Origin: Adiantum capillus-veneris
Taxonomy: Eukaryota > Streptophyta > Polypodiopsida > Polypodiales > Pteridaceae
NCBI GenBank assembly: GCA_014529385.2
Contig: CM043945.1
Span: forward strand, 91,463,112-91,527,111
DNA: 64,000 nt
Direction of reading: 5' to 3'
In this document: in pieces, positions 11,701-21,441 of the stretch
Position numbering within the stretch: the first letter of the stretch is position 1
Layout of the letters: each line of letters starts with the position of its first letter
Notes under the pieces: generated by a model
Databases searched by the model: none
What the model was told of the DNA's origin: nothing
The model's input: the letters and a program-made list of their open reading frames with translations, nothing else
Translations under genes and position numbers: made by a program

Positions 11701-14011
11701 TAGCTCTAGTGTTGGAAGGGAAACAATTGGTGCTGTGTTGCTACAACAAGATCCCCACAGTACAAGGATGCGACCCATCTACTTTGCTAGTAGGGTCATG
11801 AATGCTTTGGAGAGAGACTACACAGAAGCAGAACTCATGATGCTTTCTCTCATGTTTGCGGTGAGAAAGTTTAGATCCTACTTACTACCAAAACCTTTTG
11901 TAATTCTCACTGCAGAAAATTTGTTCCCTTGGGTGTCATCTCAAATGAATCTTAGTACTAGGATCTCAAAGTGGATTATGGAGTTGCAAGAGTTCCAATA
12001 CTCTTTCAAGGTAGAAGATAGTGTGCGTGCACAATTGGCAGGGATTCTCACTTATAGGGTACATGAGAAGGAAATTAAGGTGCCTCAAGTAAAGACCCTA
12101 CCATTGCCACCACCAAAAAGTATTCCCAATGCTTTTACCTTGTTCTTTGATGGAGCTTTTCGACGAGCCACAGGAAAAGCAGGGGGAGGGCTAGTGTTGC
12201 TCAACCCAAGTGGAGAGGTGGTCATGAAAGAGAAGGTCAATCTACCAGGTTCAACTAGCAACAATGAAGCAGAATATGACACTCTACTTCATGGTTTGAA
12301 GATGTGCATTGGCCAAGGGATAAAACGTCTCATGGTAAAGGGAGATGCACTTCTCATTGTTAAACAGATTTTAGGCATTTGGGCATGCAAGAATGAAAGC
12401 TTAAGGACAAAAGTTCATGCCATTCGTAGATTGTTTAATCAATTTGAAGAAGTGCAACTATATCATATTCCTAGGAAACAGAATGAAGATGCTGATTTAC
12501 TTGCACAACAAGCCGTTGCATGTGTAAAGAAAGAAGTGCAGGTCATCATGGTGGCGGCTGCTGTGAAGCAACCGAGGTACCAGGGATTGGAGTCATTGGC
12601 TCCCATCATTGGCTACATTTTGGAGGGTGAGTTTCCACCAGACTTCACAAAAGCTCAGAAGAAGAGACTCATGAAGAAGGCAAGCGTATATCTCTTCCTA
12701 GAAGGCTCCCTCTATCAAAGAGGGAAGGATCAAGTGTGCAGAAGAGTACCAACTATCGAGGAAATTCCAGCCATTCTAAAAGGTTTGCATGAAGAGGCAT
12801 GTGGTGGTCATTTTTCCCAAGAATCAACTGTGAAGAAGATTTTGCTTGCGGGGTATGTTTGGCCAAGCTTGCATGTGGATGTTCAACATTGGTGTAAAAG
12901 CTGTCACAATTGTCAGATAAATGGAAATAGAAGGTTGGTGCATGGCCCGAGGCAAATAGTTCTTGCAAATGGACCCTTTGAAAAGTGGGGCATTGATGCT
13001 ATGGGTCCTCTGCCTAGGACAAAAAATGGTAAACTCTACATTCTAGTGGCTGTAGACTATATGACTAGGTGGGTGGAAGCTCAAAGTGTGGCAAGAGTTA
13101 ATGAGAGGACAGTTAGCAAGTTCGTGTACACTCACATTTGTTGCAGATTTGGCACACCTTTGGAGATCGTTTCTGATAATGGTCCAGGATTTCGGAAGGG
13201 CTTGCTCACAGAAGTTTGTAATGAGCTTCACATTCTACATCGGCATAGCACACCCTACTATCCTCAATCAAATGGTTTGGTAGAGAGGGATAATGGTGTC
13301 ATTGCAGGAATCATTAGAAAGATGGTGCAAAACAAGACAAAATTATGGGATGACTTCTTGGATGGTGCCTTGTGGGCATATCGAACCACATATAGGGAAG
13401 CCACGGAGTTCACACCATTTCACTTGGTCTATGGTCAAGAGGCTTTGCAGCCTATCGAGCTCAACATTCCAACAATGCGACTTCATGGCAAAGGAGCGCA
13501 AGATGATCAAGAGGTATGGATGGATCGACTTCTTACGTTAGTGGAGCTTGAGTGGAAAAGAGAAGCAGCATACGAGTGCTACAAGAGGAAAGCCACACAA
13601 GCGAAAGAAACGCACGACAAGAAACTGAAGGACAAAGGCATCAAGGAAGGAGATCTTGTGCTAAGGTATGACAATCGACTTGACAATCGTTTTGATGCCA
13701 AGTTTGAAACTAGATGGCAAGGGCCATACATAGTCAAGAAGGCTTTCAATTCTAGTTACTATCAGCTTATGGACTTGAATGGTAAAGAGCACTCCAAAAA
13801 GGTAAACGGGTATCGCTTGAAGCCCTATTTGAGTCGCCTTCTACCAAAGGATCTACCAAAGATCTGTCCAAAGGCCGCTGTCTCATGTAAGTATTGTTAT
13901 ATGAAGCATGAGTGTAACTCCAGCCAAAATTCTGAGGGGCCAAACAATGAAGATCTCGTCAAGGACTCTAAAGCACTCTCTTTGGAAAAGATGCTCTATG
14001 ATGGCACATGA
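8732..14011 (+). CDS. gag-pol: Gag-Pol polyprotein of Tat-lineage element A, intact
   Basis: One open frame of about 1759 codons. I chose ATG 8732 (MENQRQMSGYP), because the Tat family Gag starts here in copy C too; the frame is open 19 codons further up. Approximate residues: Gag core 10-180; zinc knuckle CWNCGESGHGMYNC at about 246; protease with VDGGAQICIM near 458; reverse transcriptase about 680-860 with VFIDDF at 846; retroviral-type RNase H about 985-1100; second, archaeal-type RNase H about 1135-1260 (FFDGA, NNEAEY, KGDALL, NEDADL carrying the D-E-D-D residues); integrase zinc finger 1352-1395; D,D,E core (GIDAMG about 1419, VSDNGPG about 1480, NGLVERDN about 1516); and a GPY/F module (WQGPYIV) near 1661. 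There is no chromodomain. No stop or frameshift separates gag and pol, so Gag dosage must be set some other way. This copy appears competent. Confidence 0.95.
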   Translation: MENQRQMSGYPLFFGEPGEDAELFLANFKMSCRIKRIITDQERVEMFEVVLRKDASTWFDSLPEEVKGNYTEVLNRFKRYFFDPQNTQKLWQDIVSHKQKDLDDYYLYKQEFLRLWALWIRNVTNPGDGAEFLKKERFIAGLFPDLKVKVEAGAPATFDAAETRAAEKYRKLKCLRGEVPIEGLRPKGKSQASTSKELPEVTVEVIEKLNESLSSLSIHLAQAVGPKGQAKKSEERDPRPRRVLQCWNCGESGHGMYNCPWPRGEPGRPNLNYPVMNAGEGAGQQPRLLQRPNGPRPPPQGVEGVPPLPDPNVHVVEVTNSNEVDMEANGIKRGRRKGKEKEGVTSQSDHGQGKKAKETKETKRTRRRINLQDFPLGHGMAPYNLLEDMRGKGPDISWPQFLALCPQVRRDLTRAVSTRRKVKESVPVVKIAQAEMNEDITPVLDCYIKGRLVRKGLVDGGAQICIMTEGLMQRLGMHIHETPEIKVKMANNSKARCVGICKNVFVEAFGIKKAVDFYVMSTKGNGYPFILGRPWLMKMRALQDWESGKLICRNDNHKKVVFDMKEQRQEELHEESSQSETEEGWTDSTSEEESSGNIIEEESSIEVMGVRFKPSNQETSCQGLEEVGPQENDGDQDEGMLEGMLSATLTKDEREEFKCVLRKFPRLFAKDYTDVRGVDVVQHKIELKPEATPKAQKLRRLGVIKEQALLKEVRKLLAAGFIYPVENSEWVSPVVVTPKKNGKWRVCVDYRPLNEATKRDHFPLPFQDEILNEVAGHEKYTVCDGYSGYFQIGIALEDQLKTTFITPWGCYAFRVMPFGLTNAPATFQRFMNMVFQAFFGKSIRVFIDDFCIYSSKSLHLQRVEEGLKKLYDMGGQLNPDKCHIAEDEVILLGHKVSYKGIEVDPSKAKALIELPSPKSLKEVISFIQKVKYMSRFIHLASELLHPLQKLTQQVEFAWSDELEEYFCNIKVILSELPTLMPPCWEYTFFVSSSVGRETIGAVLLQQDPHSTRMRPIYFASRVMNALERDYTEAELMMLSLMFAVRKFRSYLLPKPFVILTAENLFPWVSSQMNLSTRISKWIMELQEFQYSFKVEDSVRAQLAGILTYRVHEKEIKVPQVKTLPLPPPKSIPNAFTLFFDGAFRRATGKAGGGLVLLNPSGEVVMKEKVNLPGSTSNNEAEYDTLLHGLKMCIGQGIKRLMVKGDALLIVKQILGIWACKNESLRTKVHAIRRLFNQFEEVQLYHIPRKQNEDADLLAQQAVACVKKEVQVIMVAAAVKQPRYQGLESLAPIIGYILEGEFPPDFTKAQKKRLMKKASVYLFLEGSLYQRGKDQVCRRVPTIEEIPAILKGLHEEACGGHFSQESTVKKILLAGYVWPSLHVDVQHWCKSCHNCQINGNRRLVHGPRQIVLANGPFEKWGIDAMGPLPRTKNGKLYILVAVDYMTRWVEAQSVARVNERTVSKFVYTHICCRFGTPLEIVSDNGPGFRKGLLTEVCNELHILHRHSTPYYPQSNGLVERDNGVIAGIIRKMVQNKTKLWDDFLDGALWAYRTTYREATEFTPFHLVYGQEALQPIELNIPTMRLHGKGAQDDQEVWMDRLLTLVELEWKREAAYECYKRKATQAKETHDKKLKDKGIKEGDLVLRYDNRLDNRFDAKFETRWQGPYIVKKAFNSSYYQLMDLNGKEHSKKVNGYRLKPYLSRLLPKDLPKICPKAAVSCKYCYMKHECNSSQNSEGPNNEDLVKDSKALSLEKMLYDGT

Positions 14012-14025
14012 ATATACCATCATCC

Positions 14026-14039
14026 TGGGGGAGGGCTAA
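14026..14039 (+). promoter_or_regulatory. Polypurine tract of element A
   Basis: GGGGGAGGGCTAA-type tract directly before the 3' LTR start at 14040. It is the expected plus-strand primer position. Confidence 0.85.
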
Positions 14040-15658
14040 TGATAGCCGTTTTTCGGCTCTCCATAATTGCCATAGTAAGTTACTCTACCCTACCAAATTC
14101 ACCCAAACGCTATGGCTATCCCTACCATTTCACTGTACATAAGCGTGTGTGAGTTAGGGGGCTTTTCCCATATTTTCTTAAAAACCCTCAGCTAGCTAGT
14201 CACTGGGCTAGTTGAGCCAAAAAAATAAAAAATAAAAGTATATTATGGCCTCTTTGTGTGTAAATATTTCATTGTATATATGGCCTAAATATAGGGATTT
14301 TTAATAATTATTTTGATATTTTATTTAAATATTTCTACTTAGGTGTGTGTTTTATTAAACCTATGTACACCTTCTTTCATCCTCTTACACCATAATTATA
14401 TTTTTTGCCAATATGTACATACTCTAACCTCATATTTTTCTTTTATACAAATCACTCCCACATTTTCACCCTCACCCTCGTGAAAACAAAAAATTGATTT
14501 CTACTCATTGGTCAAGTTTATTATATTATTTACTTGCATACCTTTTCCTCTTTCACCCAAAATAATTCAAAGAGGGACCATATCATATGATTCCAATATC
14601 TTTCCATATCCATAACTCCTCCATATTTTTATTATTATTTTTACTCATTATTCTAACACCATGTGCTCATTGAGCTAAAGTCCATGAATAGTCCATACAC
14701 TAGTCCCACCATGTATATATTTCTTTATTCACCAATAATCCTCCTCCATGCATGTGTCAAGGGAAACTTGGATGCTTTGTATTATGATATGACAAAGGAG
14801 GGGCTCACTCTTGGATGCATTGTACAAATTCAACAAAGGAGGTGTCCACTAAAAGACTTTTGCAAGCATAAAAACAGGCTTTTTGGTGAGAATTTTGGCA
14901 CCTATCTCCACTCCGAATTTGGAGCAGTGGTCAAAAGAGAAAATGTAGCCCACGCTCTGAATAATCACCTCAAATGTTTTCATGATTTTTGGAGCTACCA
15001 GCGGTGAGCTATGATTTTTTGAGTGGACCCCAGTCTGTCCACTTTTTTCACAAGTAGCCCATAGTCTTCTCTCACCTCTTTCCACACTTCTACACACACA
15101 CACACACACACACACATTTCTCTCAATCCCTCACTCAAACCTGCACCTTCAATGGTTTCTCTCACCTTCTTCACCATTAACCTCCCCACTTACTTCCATA
15201 GCTCTCATATGAGCTCTCCATGTACATACACCATCTCTATGCCTCTCTCTATTACTTCCAAAGTACAATTCCATCTTACCCCTTATATATATACATAAAT
15301 TCAGCATGTGTACCATGATTAACCTCTGCAAATCAAGAGATATCATCAACGGAATTACCATTTTCATCGCGATAATCAACCTTGGCGGCGGTGGCGTAAA
15401 GAAGGGAAGACGAAGAAGAAGGTCGATAGTCATTTTGAGAACCTACACAAGTAAGTCCAAAACTTCTTCAAGCTTCACCATCACAAGGATTTTCTCACTT
15501 CATTCAACCATCTTACTTCAACCATCCACCTCATTCTACCCATTGTAAATGTAACATTAACTTTCTAGTGATTACTAACACTAACCACTAACATACTAAC
15601 ACAAAATAGCCATTGACCTAACCATAAAAGACACCTCACCTCAAGACATGTGTATAGT

Positions 15659-15701
<43 letters not shown>

Positions 15702-16717
15702 TACTTACTTTCACCTTATCTACCATCAATAATGCTCTCTTTTGAGCCCACACCCATGATTCAAGCAGACAAAGAAGGCCCGCAATGTTTTGATATTCAA
15801 AAAAATCATAATCTTGATTTGTTAGCTTGTAAATTAGGATTTCTAATAATCTTAATGAGGGGTCTCCAACCTATAAATAGGCCCCTCTCCTTCTTGTAAA
15901 ACAACCTCCAACATCTCACATAGCTCCCCAACACTCTATGCGTGAGGAGAGACTTAGGTGTAGCAACCACTTGTGAGCTTCACTCTTGGTGTGAGAGAAG
16001 CCTTCAAGCTACACATTGCAAGTGAGAGAGCGTGAGTTCCACAAATCTCAAAACCACTATTGTACATGCTCCTTCATCATCAATAAATCGAGGTTTGGTG
16101 CATCAAAGGCGTGATTCGACGTTCAAATCTTCGTCCTTCCATTTGTGTAATACGGTTTGGTGAATTCAAGGTGACTTGTGTATTTTGAGTTTTATCGGTT
16201 GATCTTGATTTTAGAAAGTGTTTTAGTGTGTTTTCCATTGCCAGTTTTGTGTCCATTGTAAGAGGGTATTGTGGTGAGAGGTCTCCCACACCCTAAGACA
16301 GTGTGTGTGTGTTTTGGCAATGTTTAGCAATCACTAAGCATTGAGTGAGTTTTATACAAGTTCTACGATAGCATCATAACGAACCATCTCCATTTGCAAG
16401 TCACAAATAAGGTATTATGCAAGATCCTTCCCTCTCTCTCTTCCCTTTGCTGTAGCTCTCTCTGGTCCATTTCATGTGTGTCTTGGTGTGAGGTTGTTTG
16501 TGTGTGTTGTGTGGTGCATCTTCTTGGTCGTGCCAAAATCTCTCTTGCGTCCTAGTTCGCATACCATAACTAGGTGGTGCCCCTATCTTGTTTTGGTTTG
16601 GCTGTGGGTTTGTTGTTGTGTTGTGCTTGTGGTTGCCCCAGCCCCAATTGAGCAGCACGGGAGCCTTGAGGGGTGTTTAGAGGTCGCCTCTCTTGTTGCC
16701 CGCCCCGGACCGCCTCA
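14040..16717 (+). repeat. LTR B: 3' LTR of A and 5' LTR of unit B
   Basis: A 2678-base copy of LTR A without the copia insertion, TGATAGCC...GCCTCA. It carries an AC tract near 15091-15114, a CT tract at 15661-15700, a TATA box at 15872-15878 and AATAAA at 16082. All base changes relative to LTR A fall before about 15870. The last 850 bases look identical to LTR A. Confidence 0.95.
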
Positions 16718-16795
16718 ATTTTGGTGCCCCCACTGAGGAAAGGCTTGTGTATCTTTTTGTGTAGGTTCAACCTTTAGCATAGTCAAGTAGGTTGC

Positions 16796-17008
16796 ATGAA
16801 TCACGAGAATTTGTATGATCCTTTCATTCCCATTGCAAGGCAAAAGGTACACATAATTGTTAGTACTAAGTTGCAATTTCAGCGAGTAATTCGTAGGATT
16901 TTAGGTCCTCTTAGGTTGGCCGAGATAAACGCTTCAGTAAACCCTTTTATTTTGCCTCTGATTAGGTACGACCTTAGTTTGGACGTCTATATTTTTGTTT
17001 TGTTTTGA
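16796..17008 (+). CDS. Leader ORF 1, copy B (70 aa)
   Basis: Same as the ORF at 8196-8408 except Val to Ala in LRLAEINAS. Intact, upstream of leader ORF 2 by 21 bases. Function unknown. Confidence 0.7.
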   Translation: MNHENLYDPFIPIARQKVHIIVSTKLQFQRVIRRILGPLRLAEINASVNPFILPLIRYDLSLDVYIFVLF

Positions 17009-17029
17009 GTATTAGGTCATGCATAGACC

Positions 17030-17248
17030 ATGGATAATGGCCCAGGAATAGAGGTTTTCCCCTTCCATTTCACTCCACACATTAGAATAAACATTGCAAT
17101 TAGTAGAAAAATCCATTTTCAACAACGTATGGTGTTCATGTTTGGTGCCCAAAGAGTAGGAGAAATTCTCGCGTCACCAAACCCTGTCATCCTACCTCTC
17201 ATTGATTATCATAGGTCATTTGATGTGAATATTTTTATTTTGTTGTAG
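17030..17248 (+). CDS. Leader ORF 2, copy B (72 aa)
   Basis: Identical in protein sequence to the ORF at 8430-8648, ending in the shared hydrophobic tail. Function unknown. Confidence 0.75.
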   Translation: MDNGPGIEVFPFHFTPHIRINIAISRKIHFQQRMVFMFGAQRVGEILASPNPVILPLIDYHRSFDVNIFILL

Positions 17249-17331
17249 AATAGATTGCAATTTAGAGAATATTATTGTGTAGATCTTTTAAAGAAAGAAA
17301 AAACAAAACGCGTCACTTTGAAATCAATTCA

Positions 17332-20300
17332 ATGGAGAATCAACGCCAAATGTCTGGATATCCTCTTTTCTTTGGAGAGCCTGGAGAGGATGCAGAATTA
17401 TTTTTAGCAAATTTCAAGATGTCTTGCCGTATCAAGAGGATAATAACCGATCAAGAACGTGTAGAAATGTTTGAGGTGGTCCTTAGGAAAGATGCTAGTA
17501 CTTGGTTTGACTCTTTGCCTGAGGAAGTTAAGGGGAATTACACAGAAGTTTTGAATCGTTTTAAGAGATACTTCTTTGATCCCCAAAACACTCAAAAACT
17601 ATGGCAAGACATTGTTTCTCATAAGCAAAAATACCTAGATGACTACTACTTGTACAAGCAAGAGTTTCTACGTCTTTGGGCTCTATGGATACGAAATGTT
17701 ACTAACCCTGGTGATGGTGCAGAATTTTTAAAGAAGGAGAGGTTCATAGCCGGACTCTTTCCTGACCTTAAGGTAAAAGTTGAGGCGGGTGCACCTGCTA
17801 CTTTTGATGCAGCTGAAACTAGGGCTGCTGAGAAATATAGGAAACTCAAGTGCTTAAGGGGGGAGGTTCCAATAGAAGGTCTTAGACCCAAAGGTAAGTC
17901 ACAAGCATCAACATCTAAGGAGCTTCCTGAGGTAACGGTTGAAGTGATTGAGAAGTTAAATGAATCCTTAAGCAGCCTGTCAATTCACCTTGCACAAGCC
18001 GTAGGTCCAAAGGGACAAGCAAAGAAGTCTGAAGAGCGAGACCCACGACCTAGGAGAGTCTTGCAATGTTGGAATTGCGGAGAGTCTGGACATGGGATGT
18101 ATAATTGTCCTTGGCCCCGTGGGGAGCCAGGGAGACCTAACTTGAATTACCCAGTGATGAATGCAGGAGAAGGAGCTGGTCAACAACCAAGGCTTCTACA
18201 AAGGCCAAATGGACCAAGACCACCTCCACAAGGGGTAGAAGGAGTTCCACCTTTGCCGGATCCAAATGTGCATGTGGTAGAGGTGACAAATTCAAATGAG
18301 GTTGACATGGAAGCCAATGGCATTAAGCGTGGCCGACGAAAAGGTAAAGAGAAAGAAGGAGTCACATCACAGAGTGACCATGGACAAGGCAAGAAGGCAA
18401 AGGAAACCAAGGAAACCAAGAGGACTCGACGTCGTATCAACCTCCAAGACTTCCCTCTTGGACATGGTATGGCTCCGTACAACTTGTTGGAAGACATGAG
18501 AGGTAAGGGTCCTGATATTTCATGGCCTCAATTTCTTGCATTATGTCCACAAGTTAGGAGGGATTTAACAAGGGCAGTTAGCACTAGGAGAAAGGTAAAA
18601 GAGAGTGTGCCTGTTGTAAAAATTGCACAAGCTGAAATGAATGAGGACATTACACCGGTGCTAGACTGTTACATCAAAGGGAGATTGGTTAGGAAAGGTC
18701 TAGTGGATGGGGGTGCACAAATTTGCATCATGACAGAGGGACTCATGCAAAGACTAGGCATGCACATCCATGAGACACCTGAAATCAAAGTGAAAATGGC
18801 AAACAATAGCAAGGCTAGGTGCGTAGGCATTTGTAAAAATGTTTTTGTGGAGGCCTTTGGCATTAAGAAGGCAGTGGATTTCTATGTCATGTCTACCAAG
18901 GGAAATGGTTACCCATTTATCCTAGGAAGACCATGGCTAATGAAAATGCGAGCTTTGCAAGATTGGGAGAGTGTAAAGCTAATTTGCAGGAATGACAATC
19001 ACAAGAAGGTTGTCTTTGACATGAAGGAGCAACGCCAAGAGGAGCTCCATGAAGAATCATCTCAAAGTGAGACGGAAGAAGGTTGGACCGATAGCACTTC
19101 AGAAGAAGAAAGTAGCGGCAACATTATTGAAGAGGAGTCTTCCATCGAAGTCATGGGGGTAAGGTTTAAGCCAAGCAACCAAGAGACCTCTTGTCAAGGC
19201 TTGGAGGAGGTAGGTCCTCAAGAGAACGACGGTGATCAAGATGAAGGGATGCTGGAAGGTATGCTATCAGCAACACTTACAAAGGATGAAAGAGAGGAGT
19301 TCAAATGTGTGCTAAGGAAATTTCCGAGGCTTTTTGCTAAAGACTACACCGATGTGCGTGGAGTAGATGTTGTTCAACACAAAATTGAGTTGAAGCCAGA
19401 GGCCACACCTAAGGCTCAAAAGCTACGAAGGCTAGGAGTCATTAAGGAGCAGGCTCTACTCAAGGAGGTAAGAAAGCTTCTAGCAGCAGGTTTCATTTAT
19501 CCAGTGGAGAATTCAGAGTGGGTCTCTCCCGTTGTTGTCACTCCTAAGAAAAACGGCAAGTGGAGGGTGTGTGTGGATTATCGTCCACTCAATGAGGCAA
19601 CAAAAAGAGATCACTTTCCCCTCCCATTCCAGGATGAGATACTAAATGAGGTAGCTGGTCATGAGAAGTACACTGTGTGCGATGGCTACTCGGGTTACTT
19701 TCAAATAGGTATCGCATTGGAGGATCAATTGAAAACAACCTTTATCACTCCTTGGGGTTGTTATGCTTTTAGAGTCATGCCATTTGGCCTGACAAATGCT
19801 CCTGCAACTTTCCAACGCTTCATGAACATGGTGTTTCAAGCATTCTTTGGAAAGTCAATTAGGGTGTTCATTGATGATTTCTGTATTTATAGCTCAAAAT
19901 CATTGCATCTACAAAGGGTAGAAGAAGGTTTAAAGAAGCTCTATGACATGGGAGGTCAACTCAACCCCGACAAGTGTCACATAGCTGAGGATGAAGTGAT
20001 CTTGCTTGGTCACAAGGTTTCCTATAAAGGCATTGAGGTGGATCCTTCAAAGGCAAAGGCTCTTATTGAGCTCCCATCACCGAAGAGTCTTAAGGAGGTC
20101 ATCTCTTTCATTCAGAAGGTGAAGTATATGTCACGCTTCATTCACTTAGCCTCGGAGTTGCTTCATCCTTTGCAAAAGTTGACACAACAAGTAGAATTTG
20201 CATGGTCTGATGAGCTTGAAGAGTATTTTTGTAACATTAAAGTCATTTTGTCAGAGCTACCAACACTCATGCCTCCTTGTTGGGAGTACACATTCTTTGT

Positions 20301-21441
20301 TAGCTCTAGTGTTGGAAGGGAAACAATTGGTGCTGTGTTGCTACAACAAGATCCCCACAGTACAAGGATGCGACCCATCTACTTTGCTAGTAGGGTCATG
20401 AATGCTTTGGAGAGAGACTACACAGAAGCAGAACTCATGATGCTTTCTCTCATGTTTGCGGTGAGAAAGTTTAGATCCTACTTACTACCAAAACCTTTTG
20501 TAATTCTCACTGCAGAAAATTTGTTCCCTTGGGTGTCATCTCAAATGAATCTTAGTACTAGGATCTCAAAGTGGATTATGGAGTTGCAAGAGTTCCAATA
20601 CTCTTTCAAGGTAGAAGATAGTGTGCGTGCACAATTGGCAGGGATTCTCACTTATAGGGTACATGAGAAGGAAATTAAGGTGCCTCAAGTAAAGACCCTA
20701 CCATTGCCACCACCAAAAAGTATTCCCAATGCTTTTACCTTGTTCTTTGATGGAGCTTTTCGACGAGCCACAGGAAAAGCAGGGGGAGGGCTAGTGTTGC
20801 TCAACCCAAGTGGAGAGGTGGTCATGAAAGAGAAGGTCAATCTACCAGGTTCAACTAGCAACAATGAAGCAGAATATGACACTCTACTTCATGGTTTGAA
20901 GATGTGCATTGGCCAAGGGATAAAACGTCTCATGGTAAAGGGAGATGCACTTCTCATTGTTAAACAGATTTTAGGCATTTGGGCATGCAAGAATGAAAGC
21001 TTAAGGACAAAAGTTCATGCCATTCGTAGATTGTTTAATCAATTTGAAGAAGTGCAACTATATCATATTCCTAGGAAACAGAATGAAGATGCTGATTTAC
21101 TTGCACAACAAGCCGTTGCATGTGTAAAGAAAGAAGTGCAGGTCATCATGGTGGCGGCTGCTGTGAAGCAACCGAGGTACCAGGGATTGGAGTCATTGGC
21201 TCCCATCATTGGCTACATTTTGGAGGGTGAGTTTCCACCAGACTTCACAAAAGCTCAGAAGAAGAGACTCATGAAGAAGGCAAGCGTATATCTCTTCCTA
21301 GAAGGCTCCCTCTATCAAAGAGTGAAGGATCAAGTGTGCAGAAGAGTACCAACTATCGAGGAAATTCCAGCCATTCTAAAAGGTTTGCATGAAGAGGCAT
21401 GTGGTGGTCATTTTTCAAAAATCATAATCCTGATTTGTTAG
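17332..21441 (+). CDS. gag-pol: Gag-Pol of unit B, truncated in integrase
   Basis: Starts MENQRQM like element A and stays open through Gag, zinc knuckle, protease (VDGGAQ), RT (FIDDF) and both RNase H domains. It has four amino-acid changes against A that I can see: Asp to Tyr in KQKYLDDYY, Gly to Val in WESVKL, Gly to Val in YQRVKD, and the altered end. The integrase zinc finger stops at EACGGHFS; eight codons from LTR C and a stop follow. It therefore lacks integrase and cannot insert on its own, although RT and both RNase H domains are complete. Confidence 0.92.
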   Translation: MENQRQMSGYPLFFGEPGEDAELFLANFKMSCRIKRIITDQERVEMFEVVLRKDASTWFDSLPEEVKGNYTEVLNRFKRYFFDPQNTQKLWQDIVSHKQKYLDDYYLYKQEFLRLWALWIRNVTNPGDGAEFLKKERFIAGLFPDLKVKVEAGAPATFDAAETRAAEKYRKLKCLRGEVPIEGLRPKGKSQASTSKELPEVTVEVIEKLNESLSSLSIHLAQAVGPKGQAKKSEERDPRPRRVLQCWNCGESGHGMYNCPWPRGEPGRPNLNYPVMNAGEGAGQQPRLLQRPNGPRPPPQGVEGVPPLPDPNVHVVEVTNSNEVDMEANGIKRGRRKGKEKEGVTSQSDHGQGKKAKETKETKRTRRRINLQDFPLGHGMAPYNLLEDMRGKGPDISWPQFLALCPQVRRDLTRAVSTRRKVKESVPVVKIAQAEMNEDITPVLDCYIKGRLVRKGLVDGGAQICIMTEGLMQRLGMHIHETPEIKVKMANNSKARCVGICKNVFVEAFGIKKAVDFYVMSTKGNGYPFILGRPWLMKMRALQDWESVKLICRNDNHKKVVFDMKEQRQEELHEESSQSETEEGWTDSTSEEESSGNIIEEESSIEVMGVRFKPSNQETSCQGLEEVGPQENDGDQDEGMLEGMLSATLTKDEREEFKCVLRKFPRLFAKDYTDVRGVDVVQHKIELKPEATPKAQKLRRLGVIKEQALLKEVRKLLAAGFIYPVENSEWVSPVVVTPKKNGKWRVCVDYRPLNEATKRDHFPLPFQDEILNEVAGHEKYTVCDGYSGYFQIGIALEDQLKTTFITPWGCYAFRVMPFGLTNAPATFQRFMNMVFQAFFGKSIRVFIDDFCIYSSKSLHLQRVEEGLKKLYDMGGQLNPDKCHIAEDEVILLGHKVSYKGIEVDPSKAKALIELPSPKSLKEVISFIQKVKYMSRFIHLASELLHPLQKLTQQVEFAWSDELEEYFCNIKVILSELPTLMPPCWEYTFFVSSSVGRETIGAVLLQQDPHSTRMRPIYFASRVMNALERDYTEAELMMLSLMFAVRKFRSYLLPKPFVILTAENLFPWVSSQMNLSTRISKWIMELQEFQYSFKVEDSVRAQLAGILTYRVHEKEIKVPQVKTLPLPPPKSIPNAFTLFFDGAFRRATGKAGGGLVLLNPSGEVVMKEKVNLPGSTSNNEAEYDTLLHGLKMCIGQGIKRLMVKGDALLIVKQILGIWACKNESLRTKVHAIRRLFNQFEEVQLYHIPRKQNEDADLLAQQAVACVKKEVQVIMVAAAVKQPRYQGLESLAPIIGYILEGEFPPDFTKAQKKRLMKKASVYLFLEGSLYQRVKDQVCRRVPTIEEIPAILKGLHEEACGGHFSKIIILIC

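Larger units (their letters stand above)
1739..16717 (+). mobile_element. Complete Tat-lineage Ty3/gypsy retrotransposon (element A)
   Basis: Layout: 5' LTR 1739-8117, primer site 8122, leader ORFs 8196-8648, gag-pol 8732-14011, polypurine tract 14026-14039, 3' LTR 14040-16717. Removing the nested copia element and one target copy leaves a 2688-base 5' LTR against 2678 bases for the 3' LTR. By eye they differ by about eleven substitutions plus length changes in the AC and CT tracts, so the insertion is young. The 5' LTR interrupts family-2 integrase coding sequence. No right-hand flank exists, because another internal domain (B) follows the 3' LTR directly. The order gag-PR-RT-RNaseH-second RNaseH-IN identifies the Tat lineage (established family knowledge). 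The element looks autonomous apart from the insertion in its 5' LTR, which lies upstream of its TATA box. Confidence 0.93.
16718..21416 (+). mobile_element. Tandem second internal domain (unit B), truncated
   Basis: It follows LTR B without any flanking host sequence and repeats the element A interior: primer site 16722, leader ORFs, then gag-pol. By eye only about five substitutions separate it from A over 4.7 kb. It ends abruptly at 21414-21417 in the integrase zinc finger, where it joins the middle of LTR C. Such an LTR-interior-LTR-interior array arises by unequal recombination between LTRs. An assembly duplication is the alternative. Confidence 0.9.
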
